From Juglans regia (taxonomy: Eukaryota; Streptophyta; Magnoliopsida; Fagales; Juglandaceae), in the NCBI RefSeq assembly GCF_001411555.2, contig NC_049907.1, positions 3,790,243 through 3,854,242 on the forward strand: a DNA stretch of 64,000 nucleotides, read 5' to 3'. This document shows positions 22,015 through 34,454 of this stretch, piece after piece (positions within the stretch are counted from its first letter, which is position 1; each line of letters starts with the position of its first letter). Below the pieces are notes generated by a model, which saw nothing but the letters and a program-made list of their open reading frames with translations, had not been told where the DNA came from and made no database searches. The position numbers were made by a program, and so were the translations under genes.

Positions 22015-24315
22015 CTTCAATTCAACCAGATAATCAAATTTTCATCCCCAATTTAAAAATCAGCCACAATAAAACGTAGAATCATGATTCAAATCAAGAC
22101 CTATACATATAAAATCATCACTTTTTTCTCAAAATTTAATTTGATAAAAAAATATAAATTTTATTACTTATATTTATCTTTACCATATTAACTTGAGAAG
22201 AGCGCCTTAAGTATTTATTGCATGTGGTATTCACACTAATAAATCTATTCCTTAAACTTAACAATGACGCATTTAACAAGAAACAAAGCAAGACCTAGAG
22301 ATGACTTGGTTGGTAGGGCTAAAATTACTTCCTTAACCCCTTTTTCCCTTTAATTACTCTCCCAAAAATTAACTTGAGCATTGAAAGATATCTCCCCAAT
22401 AACATATGAGAAATTTTATTTTACAGTTTTTAAATGAAAATTGCGTATGCAGATTTGTTGATGTGTTTCGTTAAATAGAAACAAATATTATTTTAAGAAA
22501 TATATTATTTTAATTTTAAAATTTTTTTAAAGACAACTGTTTAAATTTACATAAACAGTCCCCATTCTGGGACTAGAGAACTTATTTGGGGTGGCTTCTT
22601 CTCTTGTTTTGTAGAGCTCATAATGTTCGTTATTGTCCAAGACCTTTTATCTTGGTTTCTATTATAGTTTAGATATAAGAAATAAAATCTATTTAAAAAA
22701 AATCTATTTACAAATTTATTTATTGGCACATAAAATACATAAGGTTGCGACACATTAATTATTATAAAAACTTATATTTTATTACAATGAATAATATCAA
22801 TATGTTTGCATCCAACTTTAATATAATATTTTTTAATTATTAAATGCTTTCTAAATAAAAATACATGATTTATTAAAAAAAAATTAAAAATACGTGATAT
22901 ATATCGTGGAGAACGTCTTATCAATTAGGTGACGAACAAAATCGGAGAAATGAAGTATAAATCGACCAATCCGTCCTAAAGATGTGCGAGACTGCTATCA
23001 GCATCCTGATTGCATTGTTCAAATGAGAAGATCGGTTCAAATTTATATAATTGATATAAAAAATATCTTATATTAAATTAAATAAATTTAAAATAATTTA
23101 AATTTTTATTATAATTATTGATTAAAAATAAAGAATTATAATTGATTCATTAAATATTAAAATATTAATTTTATATTCTAAATAAATATTAAAATATTAA
23201 TTTTTTATTCTAAACAAAAATATTATTTAATTTGTAATTAAGAAATTTAGATAGAAATTTAGATAAATTTAATCCAATATATTTTGTTATAAGCATTAAA
23301 TGGTTTTTGAAAATATAATTTTTTTAATATTAATTTAATTAGAATATAATTATTATTAAAATTTAATTAATATAATTATAAAATGTGATAAAAATAAATT
23401 AAATAAAAAATTATTAAATTAATAATATTTTATTATTATATAGAAAGTTAATTAATAATTAAGATTGAATTTAAATGAAATAGTAAAAATGTGACGTAGA
23501 CTTATTAGGATTGGTAAATGTAAGCCAATGAGATGCTCTAATACGCCCGTTCCCATGGCACATACGTAATTTAGCCAAACACCAGAGCCTTTTCTCTAAC
23601 CGTCCCGATATTTAAATTTTAAATTAAACCCCAGGAGACGTGTTAGACTTTCTCTCTGTCTCCATCTTTGTCTCCTCTCATCTACCTGCGTCCTTCTGAA
23701 GAACAAACACACTTACTCCCAATCCTCACCGTCCCTTATCCCACGTCATCGATGCGTGCCTTTTCAATCCAACGGTGCATCCAGGCCCCAACAATTTAAA
23801 ACACATTTCTAACTGACAGACAAGGTAGCCTCGGCCCCCCCAAGCCCCAGGCCCAAAGCTACGCACCCAGAGACTAGAGAGCCCCTTCCGTTCCTCTTGA
23901 GGTTTATCCCGACTCGCCCATTTTAACCAATAGCGAGGAGAGAGAGAAAGTATAAGAGAGAGAAAGCGAGAGAGAGAGAGGGAGAGAGTCTGAGAGAGGT
24001 CTGTTTTTGCATTTCCAGCTTGCAGAAGGGAGCGACCGTACATCTGGAAAAATTAGGGTTTTAAAGCGGAGCAAACGAATAGGCATAGCTATTGGGTTTC
24101 GTATCGACTACTTTCAAGCCCACGGTTTGTATTAGCGCTACAGCTAAGGTTAGAGTTAGAGTTGGGTTTGTTATCAGAAAAACTTCGATTTCGGTTTCTT
24201 CTATGCGTGGACAAACCTGTGGATTTGCGCTAAATTTTCACTCTCGATGCTCTGAAACGATTCGTTTTGGAGGTTTTGTGAAACTGGGTGTATGAGATAT
24301 AGGGTTTCGTATTTG
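22015..24315. other. Intergenic DNA, promoter and 5' leader of the ANP32-like gene
   Basis: 22015-23500 is extremely AT-rich with no gene. From about 23520 the composition rises. 23640-24315 is a plausible core promoter and leader: a pyrimidine-rich block (TTTCTCTCTGTCTCC at 23648), a long GA-rich tract at about 23937-23998, then leader sequence up to the ATG at 24316. No TATA box could be fixed with confidence. Confidence 0.5.
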
Positions 24316-27300
24316 ATGGACGAGATCTGGGAGCGGGCCGTGGAGACAGCGCTAGACGGCCAAACCGACCACGCCTCGGCTCGGACCCTGACTCTAGACG
24401 GCGCCGTTAAGTGTGTCCAAGGTCGGCTGCCCCCTCCGAGTCTCCTCGAGAGGTTCCTGAACCTCCAGCACCTCTCTATTGCTAACATCGGCGTCTCTTC
24501 CCTCGAGCAGTTCCCTCGCCTCCAAAACCTCCAGAAGCTCATCCTTTCCGATAATCGGATCGCCGGAGGTCTTGAATTCCTCGTTGAAGCTGGCCTCGAC
24601 TCGCTCAGAGACCTCGACCTCTCCAACAACCGGATTCAGTACATCGAGGATCTCGCCCCACTTGCACAGTTGAAGCTGGTCTCGCTGGATCTCTATGAGT
24701 GCCCCGTTACGCGACTCAAGGATTATCGATCTAGGGTTTTTGGATTGATAAAATCGTTGAAGTATTTAGATAAGATGGATGCGGAGGAGAATGAGCGGCC
24801 CGAGTCTGATGACGAGGAGGAAGACGAAGAGGACGATGACGATGACCCGGGGAGTGGCGAAATCGACGGTGAGGATCGTCCCTTTGGAATGAATAATGGG
24901 CATAGTGAGGGGACCGAAGGGGTTGTAGATGTGGACGAGGATGACGAGAGCGATGCCGATGAGGAGGAGACCGAGACTGCTAGGAGAGTTAACAGGCCGG
25001 ATCATCAGGCTAATGGGTTTCGTGTTGAGCGTGTTGAGGGCGAGGGTGGTGATGAGGATGAAGAGGAGGGCGATGATGACGATGACAATGAATCAGTGGA
25101 GGAAATCGATGAAGATGAGGGTGATGATGATGATGTAGTTGAGGTGCACGAGATTGAGGACAGTGATGATGAGGAAGATGGAGTTGAATATGAGGACGAG
25201 GATGAGGACGAGGAGGATGACGAGGATGAAGAAGAGGAGGTTGACAATGACGAGGGGGATTTTGCAGAGCTTGAGAGTACGGGGCGGTTGACGAGCACGG
25301 AAGGGGAGATTGATGGACACGAACAGGGCGAGGATGATGCCGACGAAGATGATAATGGTGAGACTGGGGAGGAAGAGCAGGGTGTTGAAGAAGACGTAGA
25401 GTTTGAAGACGAAGAAGAGGGTGAGGAGGAGGTGAGATTCCTTTTTATTTACTAACCCCTAGCTTTAAATTATGGCCTTTTTTCTCCTTTTAACAGCTGG
25501 GTCTATTTCGCTAGTTTATGCCTTTTACTTCTCTCTGCTGTTATATTTTTATAGTTTGGAATCTGGATTAGAACCCTGTTGCTTTTTTAGATTACTGATT
25601 GTATACAAAAGCAAAACCATTTCAACTGTTCACAGGTGTGAGTCGTACCTTCATGTCTTCATGCAATCTTCTGCTTCTGCCAGAGGAATTATTTTTCTGC
25701 ATTCATTTACTCTCATTTGTTGCTTTATATGTCAAAGTACTTTAGGAGATAATTGCCACTTGCATGTCTTATGTAGTTACAGTCTAAACTTATTGGTAGC
25801 ATACTCATTGTTGAACTGAGTGGTAGATGTACCCGAATGTGGATTTCGATGTAAGCACAAAAGGGTGTTAGGCATACGCTGTCTTGCATTCTTCTTCAGC
25901 AGACTCGGCTGAACTAAATTTTTGTAATCGGTAATCTCCTTAAAACGAGTAGTCTCAGGACAAACTGGTCTTGGTTCCAAACACTTATTCAACATTTTTT
26001 CTATGTTCTTATATGTAATTCGAAGAGTAGATAATTTATGAGATCCTGTTACCCCTAGGGGTTGGCTCAAGTGGTAAAGGCCTTGATCTTGTTGGTATGC
26101 TCCCCTCCGGGTCTAAGATTTAAATTCTCGTGGGTGCAAACAATTTCTAGGGGCCATCAGACTAGGGGAACTTCCCCTTAAATTATCCTAGGTGCACTTG
26201 CAGGAAACAGCTTGCCGAGTGCTTGTACACCCCTGGGATTAGTCGAGATTTTGTTCTCGGACACTTAGTGCCAATAAAAAAAGTTTATGGGATCCTGCCG
26301 GTTCACTACATTTGCTATTTTGAGCAAGATTCACTGCAACTTGCTTCTTTACCATGACAAGACTTTATAGTTTTTAAAGTTTTCCCTAAACTGCCCTTAA
26401 ATCTACCCGTTGTATTTTTTATCATGGATTATTTAAGTTCCAATCGTCTTCCTTCATCTTTCTCCCTTGGTTTTCCAGGCCTTTTATGTTTCATTATATA
26501 TTTGATTGAACATGGTCTGTTCCATATTTGAGGTTTTTAACCGTCCAATGTTATGTATTTTGTTTTGGTAGGATTTGGTGGTTCAAAAACTTATGAATTG
26601 TATATAGCTCATTCAGAGTACATTGCTGTAAAGACAATATTGCCAATATAAAACCATATAGAATTCATGGTCGAGTTAGGTTACCAATTGTCTAGATGAT
26701 GGGGCTGCCTTTGTGCACCATATAGAATTCATGGTTACATAGTTGCTGACGAAATTGATGTACTTGTTGGTGTTGTGCTTTTTCAGATGTGGAGTTTTTA
26801 AAAAACAAATCCCGATATCGGAATATATTGTTCATTTAGTGTATTAATTGATTTTGCGTGATATATACTTGTCTGGATATTGGTTTTACTTTTGGTGCAC
26901 TTGGTTTTCTCCATCTGGCATCCTTAATTATTTGTATTTATAGAAAAAACTGTGTATATTTTGGTTCCATGTTTTGGTTAAAGAGGATGAGTTTTCCTTT
27001 TCATTTACAGCCTTTTTGAATTATTTTGATTTTTAGTTTCTTGTTTTGAAGTCTGTTATGCTTTTTGGTGATAGCCTTTTATTTTGTTAATTTGAGTGTC
27101 GCACTATTTCTAAGAATATTTCGAATTTTCTGTTATGGATATAAGTTCACACAATCTTTGCTTCAGACATGAATACTACTGATGATTGTATCAAATGCTC
27201 TGTTGTTTCATGAACTTTCCTTGGTTGTTGAGATATTTCCCTGGATTTTTGTTACAATCCTATAACAATGTTACAGATTTAGAGTTATGATGATTTACCC

Positions 27301-27646
27301 CTTTTTTCATTTCTTTTTTAATCTATCAACTGAGATAATTTTGCTTGAATGACAGGAAGAAGACTATGGCGCCGGCTATGTAGTTCAACCAGTGGGGCAG
27401 ACTGAAGAAGGTGATGCTGGAGGTAGTGTCATGGAACCAGGAAATGAAGTTGATGATGCTGAAGAGAAGGAAGAAGTTGAAGATGACAACGACGATGATG
27501 ACGACGTTCGGGTGCTGCCGCCCTCCTCTTCTTCTCAACTTAAGAGGAAAAGGAATGGAATTGCAGACAAGGATGACAATGGTGAGAACGATGAAGAGGA
27601 AGATGATGTTGTCGATTGCAGCAAGTCAACAAAGAAGCATCGTTAG
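24316..27646 (+). CDS. Acidic leucine-rich nuclear phosphoprotein 32-related protein (plant ANP32-like)
   Basis: Two exons, 24316-25431 and 27356-27646, joined in phase 0 (GAG|GTGAGA and GACAG|GAA), encode 468 residues. I start at MDEIWERAVETAL, the family start, rather than the in-frame ATG 24 bases upstream. Residues about 40-150 are leucine-rich repeats (LQHLSIANIGVSSLEQF, LQKLILSDNRIAG, LRDLDLSNNRIQYIEDL) with the LRR-cap YRSRVFGLIKSLKYLDKMD. From about residue 157 to near the end is an almost continuous Glu/Asp tail. Basic patches (KRKRNG, KKHR) near the C-terminus may be nuclear signals. ANP32 proteins are nuclear/cytoplasmic acidic chaperones that bind histones and PP2A; for the plant relative this is inference from the family. 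The tail is longer than in animal ANP32. The 1.9-kb intron interrupts the acidic tail and contains a SINE. Confidence 0.93.
26049..26283 (+). mobile_element. tRNA-derived SINE in the ANP32-like intron
   Basis: A 235-bp insertion flanked by a 14-bp near-perfect duplication (TTTATGAGATCCTG at 26035-26048, TTTATGGGATCCTG at 26284-26297). The head carries a good pol III A box (TGGCTCAAGTGG) and, about 40 bases on, a B-box-like GATTTAAATTC. The body reads GGGTGCAAACAATTTCTAGG and the tail is A-rich (AATAAAAAAAG). This matches the Au-like group of plant SINEs by pattern. It is on the same strand as the host gene. Confidence 0.8.
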
Positions 27647-29519
27647 CACTCACTTTCAAATCTCCTTTTTTAATGTCATGTTAAATTGTCTTTGAAACAA
27701 AAGGAAAGAGGTGAACCTCACATTAGATTTAAGATTGGTTGGACAATTAGGGGAATGGGAAAATGTACGTTGGGGTGGTGGCACATCTTTAGTTCAAAAA
27801 GCCGTTAGTCTTTGTCCCCGCTGATATAGCCGTTACTCTGTTTTTCAAATGGCAGTTATTAAGGAGACTAGTAGGAGGTGACCGGAAGGGGAAGAAAAAA
27901 AAAAGGACATTGGAATTTGTTTTTTCTTTAGTTTGTGACTTTGTCCAAGCAGTTTTTGAAAAAAAAAAAAAAAAAGAAGAGAAGGGGGGGTTTTGTAAAA
28001 CGCTTGTAGATATAGTTTATCATCCTTTTCTATGTTTTATTCCAGTCAAGTGGGCTTTAAGCGTTATGACGTGTTCATCATTTTTCTATCCCTTTATTTC
28101 ATTTTTGACCGTTCGTTTAAAATTTAATGTCTTTAGGTTTGTTTTTTATATTTGTTGTCGCAGGGAAGTAGCCCAAGTGACAATAAGATGTTTTTTTATT
28201 CGGAAATTTCTGATACTTGATCGTGCGACATGCGTCCTGTAAACTCTGATCCAATGGTTTAGAGCCAACTTTTCTATCGATAATATATAACCTTTATTGA
28301 AGCGAGGGGGAGTCACTAAAGCCGAGCTCAAGCTCCAGCTTAACTTTGATGCGGCTTTACCCTTTTCTTATCAAGCCGATGCAAGCTTATTCGTGTATAG
28401 ATAGGCTAGCACACACTGTTTCGTGTCGTAAACGTGTGAGGACCTTGCGCGGCTTACGACTCAAAAGAGGTATTTCCAACTTCCGGCTGCCAGCTTCACA
28501 TGAGCTGAAAAACTTTGATTGTCAATACCCGATTGGAATTATAATCCGGTTTCAAATTATCCATTTTTTGTAATGATGTTCATACAACTTTTTCTAACTC
28601 TTTAAATTAACTAATTAATATCAGTTCATATATAATGGATTTTTTTTTATTAAAGTTTTATTGCATAATTACAATTGCTAAGAAATTTGTAAAAAGGTTG
28701 TAAAAAATTTAAGATTCACGTTAAAAAAAAAAAAAAAAACTTTGGGATTTTTTATGGGGTGGTGTTACCCTAATGGTCGGTTATAAAATAAAATTTAAAT
28801 TTCATGATTTTCAATATATTAATTATTGACATGTATAGAAGTAAGTTTTTTTTTTTTTTTTAAGTATATTTAACATTTTTTCATTTTATTTTATTGCATC
28901 TTTAAGCGCCGATTTTTCACTTGATTTAAAAATTTTGAAATTTTATTATTTTCAACTTTGTTTATGTTCACTCGTGTGACAAACATCCATGTCACTTGAT
29001 CACTTGGGGCATAATGTTACCTTACACCACGCAAGTGGATAAGGTGCCACGTCTAGTAGCACAATATCTTTTCTTTATGATATGCTAACGAGTTGAAAAG
29101 AAACAACAGTGTCATCTCTCTCTTTCCTTTTTTTTTTTTTTCCTCCAAGCTGGAAGACATCTTGTAGTACTCGCCCAAAATTGCGTCATATACATGGAAG
29201 CCTCAAGTATGTTGCTATTGTCACCGGCATCAACTTCCCGATCATCACCACGATGTATCTCTTTCAACTCAAGACAATAAAAGTGCAAGATTGTAAGCAC
29301 CACTCAAACTCTTGGACTTGGCAAAGGAGTTCGGCGATGGCGGCAACGGAGTTGTCCAGAAAGCAGCCATAGCCGGTAGGTGGGTCGCGGCACCAGTTAT
29401 AGGCTGGTCTCTCTACATTCACAAGACAACAGAACGGGGCCGGGGAGCTTCTTGTTGTGGGAAACGTGGGTTGGAACTTGGTCCTTGTAATGGTCCTTCT
29501 AGGTTGTTGAGGTTCTTTT

Positions 29520-29712
29520 TACTTAGAAAAATTTTATTCATTATTTTTATACACTACACATTATATATTTTTTTTATTAAATATATCGTATATAAATGAT
29601 GAGTTAACAAATTTAATAAGTTTAAAAATAATAAAACTCAAAAATTAATTTTAAAATTTTTTTTAAAAAATATGGTGTATGGTGTATGAGGATGATGAGT
29701 AGTAAAATTCAA
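29520..29712. repeat. MITE, family B copy 3
   Basis: Left end AAAATTTTATTCATTATTTT then ATACACTACACATTA; right end ATGGTGTATGGTGTATGAGG then ATGATGAGTAGTAAAATT. The ends are imperfect inverted repeats. The interior ATAAATGATGAGT matches the copy at 16098. Confidence 0.6.
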
Positions 29713-30184
29713 TTTCCCTTGACATGATCATAGTCTAGGCTTTATTTTGGTGGAATTTTCTGTCTCGTTCCAAGTAGTTGTTGTTGCTGTCATTGCAATC
29801 CATCAAGATAATTTGATTGCAAATTATACATCAAGTATCATTGCGGCAATTATAATTCGCTATGACTAAAAAAAGTTTATTGTATTTCTGAATTTTAAAT
29901 TTGTATGGATCGATGACTAAAAACAAGTAACTTGGACGTGGCTGAGCCACTTGAGTTTGCCTCTAGTTGGGCCCCCATCAATTATTTACTTGGGCTGTGG
30001 TCTCAACATTGGTATTTTTTCCAATATTGGGCTCTTTGGGCCACTTTCGAGACCCGGATAAATTGACAGTACATGTGGTCTATCATGGTTTTATAACACG
30101 AAAAATGCTTAATGTGGATATTATAGTTTTAAATACAAAACATATTTCTGGAATATTGAGTTACATTTACTTTACATTGAAACT

Positions 30185-30395
30185 CATTAAAATTGAGATG
30201 AGACGAGATGAATTGAGTTGAGTTAAAATTAAAATTTAAATAAAATATTATTAGAATATTATCTTTTAATACTATTATTTTTTTAAAATTTTAAAAAAAT
30301 TGAATTGTTTATTATATTTTATTTAAAAACTTGAGAAAATTATGATGATTAGATGAAATAAGTTGAGATAATTTTGGTATCCAAACATGGCCAAA
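30185..30395. repeat. MITE, family A copy 3 (reverse orientation)
   Basis: Left GAGATGAGACGAGATGAATT and right GATGAAATAAGTTGAGATAA, ending TATCCAAACATGGCC. Contains AAATAAAATATTATTAGAAT and GAATTGTTTATTATATTTTA, the conserved family interior. Confidence 0.65.
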
Positions 30396-30859
30396 TGAAC
30401 TTATAAATTGATGTGAATTTATATGAGACGTTAGATCTATTTTACAATAAAAATAACTATATAATTTAAAGTACTACATCAAATTACTTTAATTTGTGAG
30501 TGTACTTTTATAAAAATCCTTTATAATTACAACATTTCTTTATTGAAAAACATATTCTATGTGCATTGTACGGTATATGTATGCAAATCTCATTTGATAA
30601 AAAGAGTCCATACTTCAACTAAACATATTTCAACTCGAATTTAATGAAAATTCAAATATATATATTTTTAGAAAAATATCATTTGTAGTCAATTTTTTAT
30701 CATATTAATTAAGATTAAAATTACAATAAAAATATTAAATTAAATTTCGTAAATTTCAATTAATTATACTCATTGAAAACTGTACTAATTCATCTGGGTT
30801 CTAAACAAAGTGTCTTGTATTAATTTACTTAAAAACGTTTTCCTCACGAATTGTTATCC

Positions 30860-31068
30860 TGAGCTAGACGAGGATGGTGCTACCCATGACTAGCGTATTA
30901 GAATCCGGCACCCAAACAGTCTCCCAACTGCAACCAAGTCAAGCTGCGGTCATCTGCCATTATTTCCTTTTGGCCTTTCCATGGTTAAGAGAGGAGCCCG
31001 TACTAAGTAAATCTCTCTTTCTCTGGGAGGCAGTCTCGATCAAAAGCTCTCGACGACTCAAATTTGAG
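30860..31068 (+). other. Putative 5' noncoding exon of F-box copy 1
   Basis: This block (GACGAGGATGGTGCTACCC to CGACTCAAATTTGAG) aligns with 35405-35563 ahead of the second F-box gene and ends at a GTAAATCG donor at 31069. It is read as a leader exon joined to 32904 by an intron (31069-32903, acceptor TTACACAG). Short open frames in it are not conserved between copies. Start is approximate. Confidence 0.6.
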
Positions 31069-32341
31069 GTAAATCGCTCACTCCCTATGTAGTTTAGAAT
31101 ACCATCTTAAATTTTTGTTGTCCATTTCATCTTTTAGATCAAAGTCGGGTTTTTTCTCTTCTTCACTCTCCTTCGCGAGTGAGAGAGATTTTTTAATTCT
31201 TCGCTCTGATCGTGTAAAAGTGATCTTTTTATACGCCTGGTCGCTACCACGGACGTTTTGGTTGCCGGAGAACACGAAGGATAAGTTAACAAAAACTTTT
31301 GGAATTACAATCTTAAGTGAAGAAAACTAAAATTAGACTGTGGAAAGAGGTTGAATTGGAATCCTGCTCGGTGATTTCTTTTTTAGTTGTGTTTTTGGGT
31401 AATTTAAAGTTTGATAAGATATATGTGCAATAAGCTATATCTATGGCGATTATATATATGGTTTCCACCCCTTATAGCCTTATAGGCGTAGCTTGCTTTC
31501 GACTTGGGTTTTATTTTGGGAGCTCTTATATCTCTTATTAAAGGGTAGCAATCGGAGTGTGGTTATTTCTTAACTCGTAAATCTTTTTATTGCAACTGTT
31601 TAATGGGAAATGATGTTTCTATTCTCTGGACGATTGCTTACACACCACCCTCTTTCAGAGTGGTTTGCTTCCACACCACTACTCCTTAGTGCAATCTCTT
31701 TTCCAATAGAAAAATTCTTAGGAAATTGATAGTTTTGTAGGTTTTTTTTTTTTTTTTTTTAAACTTTTTGGTGTGAATCAATATCGCGGTTCTTACTGGC
31801 TCAAAATGTGCATAGTCATTCGGTGACATTATTTGGATGAATAGGGGAGGTTATTAACATACTGATAAATAAATAAGAACAGAATCCAACAATTTGTAAT
31901 TCTGAATGTTAAGAAATCACAAATTATATAGAATTTTGTACCTGAAGAGGTCTCAATTTGGGTAATTTAGTATGCATCATGTGTTTCACTACTTGGGAAT
32001 AAAGATGACTGATTTTGTTTTCTAAGAAAGGCAAATGCAGAATGATTTGTTCAATTCTTGAATATGACTGTTACTTATAAAGAAAAAGATCTTGAATATG
32101 ACTGGCATTAAGGAGTTCTTCCATGGAAGAAAAAATATTTTATAGAGAATTTCTTGAGTGTGGCTCATCCACGCCATTACAAAGTCGTCAGTTTGGAAAT
32201 TGTACCAAGAAGGGTGACAAGATCAAGCGAATAAAGATTAACGCATAAAGTTTTTTTATTTACCATTTTTTTCTCAAAATGCATGCTGTTACAAAGCCCT
32301 ACCTAAAGCCACCTATGGTTTACCTGTTACATAGCATACTA

Positions 32342-32747
32342 TGTTATGAACCCACTAGGTAGAACTCACCCTTGAAAACTAGCTTACAAGGGAAGGGTGC
32401 TTAGGGGCTTATAAACCATCAACCAATCCCATACTTAGTCAATGTGGGATCGTAACAACTACCACGCTCCGCAACCGACGTCCACGGCGGTCCCGCGCTC
32501 ACACGGGCTGGCTATGCGCTAGGTCTTTTCCTAGCTCCGGGCGAACACTGTCATGCTGGCATCACCCCCCGTGCCGCACGATTGCAACCGTCGCAACATG
32601 GCCTTAGATGTGGGGTGGCTCTGATACTATTTGTTATGAACCTACTAGGTAGAACTCACCCTTGAAAACTAGCTTACAAGGGAAGGGTGTCTAGGGACTT
32701 ATAAACCATCAACCAATCCCATACTTAGTTGATGTGGGATCGTAACA
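32342..32747 (-). mobile_element. TRIM element (miniature LTR retrotransposon) in the F-box copy 1 leader intron
   Basis: Two 116-bp direct terminal repeats (32342-32457 and 32632-32747), each beginning TGTTATGAAC and ending GATCGTAACA, flank a 174-bp noncoding interior. The 5-bp TSD is TACTA (32337-32341 and 32748-32752). Read on the minus strand, the sequence just inside the first LTR is TAGTATCAGAGCC, one base off the initiator-Met-tRNA primer site TGGTATCAGAGCC, so the element is on the minus strand. The two LTRs differ at only a few positions. Too small to encode anything; it moves with enzymes from an autonomous LTR element. Confidence 0.92.
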
Positions 32748-32966
32748 TACTAGTATTACTGGAAGGAGGTAAAAATTGATGCAATTGAGAATGTGTATTG
32801 ACTTAGCTGTTACATATTTTTGATTTTTGTTTTACCTTTTATGTCTCCTATCTCCATTTCTTTTCTTTCCTATATATATGTACTCTCAATTCTGCTTACA
32901 CAGATGTTGTTGCCGTGTTAGTTGTTACATTTCAAAGAACGAAAAAAGAAATTATTCAGAAATTTA

Positions 32967-34058
32967 ATGGATCAAGGAAGGAGACCAAATGCGGTTGTTG
33001 CGAATGATAACAGCAAGATATACATGGACCTCAAGAGCATAATAAAGGAGCACACCCTCCCTTTTCTTCCTGCCAAATCCCTTTTCAGGTTCAAGGGGGT
33101 TTGCAGGGACTGGAAGCTCCAGATCTCAACTCCTTTCTTTGCCCACAATCAATCAAATAGTTTCCACAGTGTCTCAGGCTTCTTTTGCCAGTCTTGTTCA
33201 AACCCACCTACATTTATCTCCCTTGACCCAAATTCATATGGTGTTCCAGACCCATCTTTGCAATTTTTGCCTGAACCAGTTGACATCAGGAGTTCTTCCA
33301 ATGGCCTACTGTGTTGCCAGGGTCGCACTGGCGACAATGCCTATTACATCTGCAATCCTGCCACCAAGCAGTGGAAGAAACTCCCTAAACCCAATGCTGA
33401 TCATGGGTCTAACCCTGCCATTGTACTCATATTTGAACCATCTTTACTCAACTTTGTTGCTGAGTACAAGCTCATTTGTGCTTTTTCATCTGCGGATTTT
33501 GACAATGCATTGGAATTCGAGATTTATTCCTCTGCAGAAAATTGTTGGAGAATTTCTGGTGAGATATACTTTGGTGCTACAAAGATCAAGCCCAACTCTG
33601 GCGTCCATGTGAACGGAATTATTTACTGGCTTTCGAAAACTGGTGGGATTGTTGTCTTTGATCTCACCATGGAGCGGTCGCAACGCCTTTATGGTCACAA
33701 GAATGGCTTTTATAGTCATAATCATGGCTGCTTGGGAGTTATGAACGAGAAGCTTGCTTCAGTAATCAGTTCTTATAATCAGACACTAACTGTGAGTGTG
33801 CTGTCCAATTCCTACACAAACACAATGGCTATGAACAGCAAAGTCAAGGCTTGGGATACAAAACTCAGTGTCAATGTCGGTGAAAGTCCCGAGTACCAGG
33901 GACCTGTGCTCTATGCTTGTGAGGATGTAATAGTGATTCAGAGTGACAGAGGACTTTATTCATTTGACATGAAGACTCGAGAATTCGGACGCTTAACGAG
34001 TGAAGCTGATCATGATATCAGAGTGGTTGGATATATGAATAGCCTTGTTGAAATCTAG
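32967..34058 (+). CDS. F-box protein, At5g49610-like (tandem copy 1)
   Basis: Single coding exon of 363 residues. The ATG at 32967 (MDQGRRPNAV) is chosen because the paralogue at 37122 starts at the aligned position and the upstream in-frame codon is TTG. An F-box-type motif lies at about residues 24-60 (EHTLPFLPAKSLFRFKGVCRDWKLQISTPFF). It is followed by an F-box-associated beta-rich region (SSNGLLCCQGR, YYICNPATKQWKKLPKP, SGVHVNGIIYWLS, GGIVVFDLT). Such proteins are expected to be substrate adaptors of SCF ubiquitin ligases through SKP1; the substrate is unknown. A leader intron of 1.8 kb precedes the coding exon and carries a TRIM. No frame damage is seen. At5g49610-like is by recall of architecture. 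Confidence 0.88.
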   Translation: MDQGRRPNAVVANDNSKIYMDLKSIIKEHTLPFLPAKSLFRFKGVCRDWKLQISTPFFAHNQSNSFHSVSGFFCQSCSNPPTFISLDPNSYGVPDPSLQFLPEPVDIRSSSNGLLCCQGRTGDNAYYICNPATKQWKKLPKPNADHGSNPAIVLIFEPSLLNFVAEYKLICAFSSADFDNALEFEIYSSAENCWRISGEIYFGATKIKPNSGVHVNGIIYWLSKTGGIVVFDLTMERSQRLYGHKNGFYSHNHGCLGVMNEKLASVISSYNQTLTVSVLSNSYTNTMAMNSKVKAWDTKLSVNVGESPEYQGPVLYACEDVIVIQSDRGLYSFDMKTREFGRLTSEADHDIRVVGYMNSLVEI

Positions 34059-34454
34059 TTGGGTTTTTTTCTGTTCCACCTTTTCTTAATTTACAAGTGC
34101 TTGGACTCTCTTTCTATGTCTTTTGCTTTCTAGCCAAGAGATGACACGCTGGACAGTCATGTTAGGTGGCATGATTAGGAACATAGTCACGTGGTAGTCA
34201 GTGCAATAATTTAGAGATTCTGTGTTTGTATGTTGGCGTGTATTGTACAGTGAGGTATGCACATTTTATTTACTGAAAAAAAAATCTGAGTTTCAGGGAA
34301 ATTCAATCACTTCAACTCGGAAAGGAAAAGCCAATGAATAGTGTTATTGATATAATTATTTTGTAACTCATTATAATCGGTCAATTAGTTTGAGTCCTTT
34401 ACCTATGTTCAGAAAAAGATGGAAAAATAACCTAGGCCTCGAATGTTATGCAAT

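Larger units (their letters stand above)
27647..30850. other. 3' flank of ANP32-like gene and intergenic DNA
   Basis: Begins with the probable 3' UTR of the ANP32-like gene (27647 to about 28000). Poly(A)/poly(T) runs lie at about 27959-27975, 28722-28738 and 28847-28862. A GC-richer island at about 29110-29480 is discussed in the findings. MITEs lie at 29520-29712 and 30185-30395. No gene is supported. Confidence 0.55.

Noticed and set aside
24201..25320. Minus-strand Ser-rich and Ile/Leu-rich frames opposite the ANP32-like gene
   Set aside because: Antisense shadows of the Glu/Asp codon run.
32342..32747. Cassandra-type TRIM carrying 5S rRNA promoter sequence
   Set aside because: The LTRs are short and I see no 5S-like block; an ordinary TRIM fits better.
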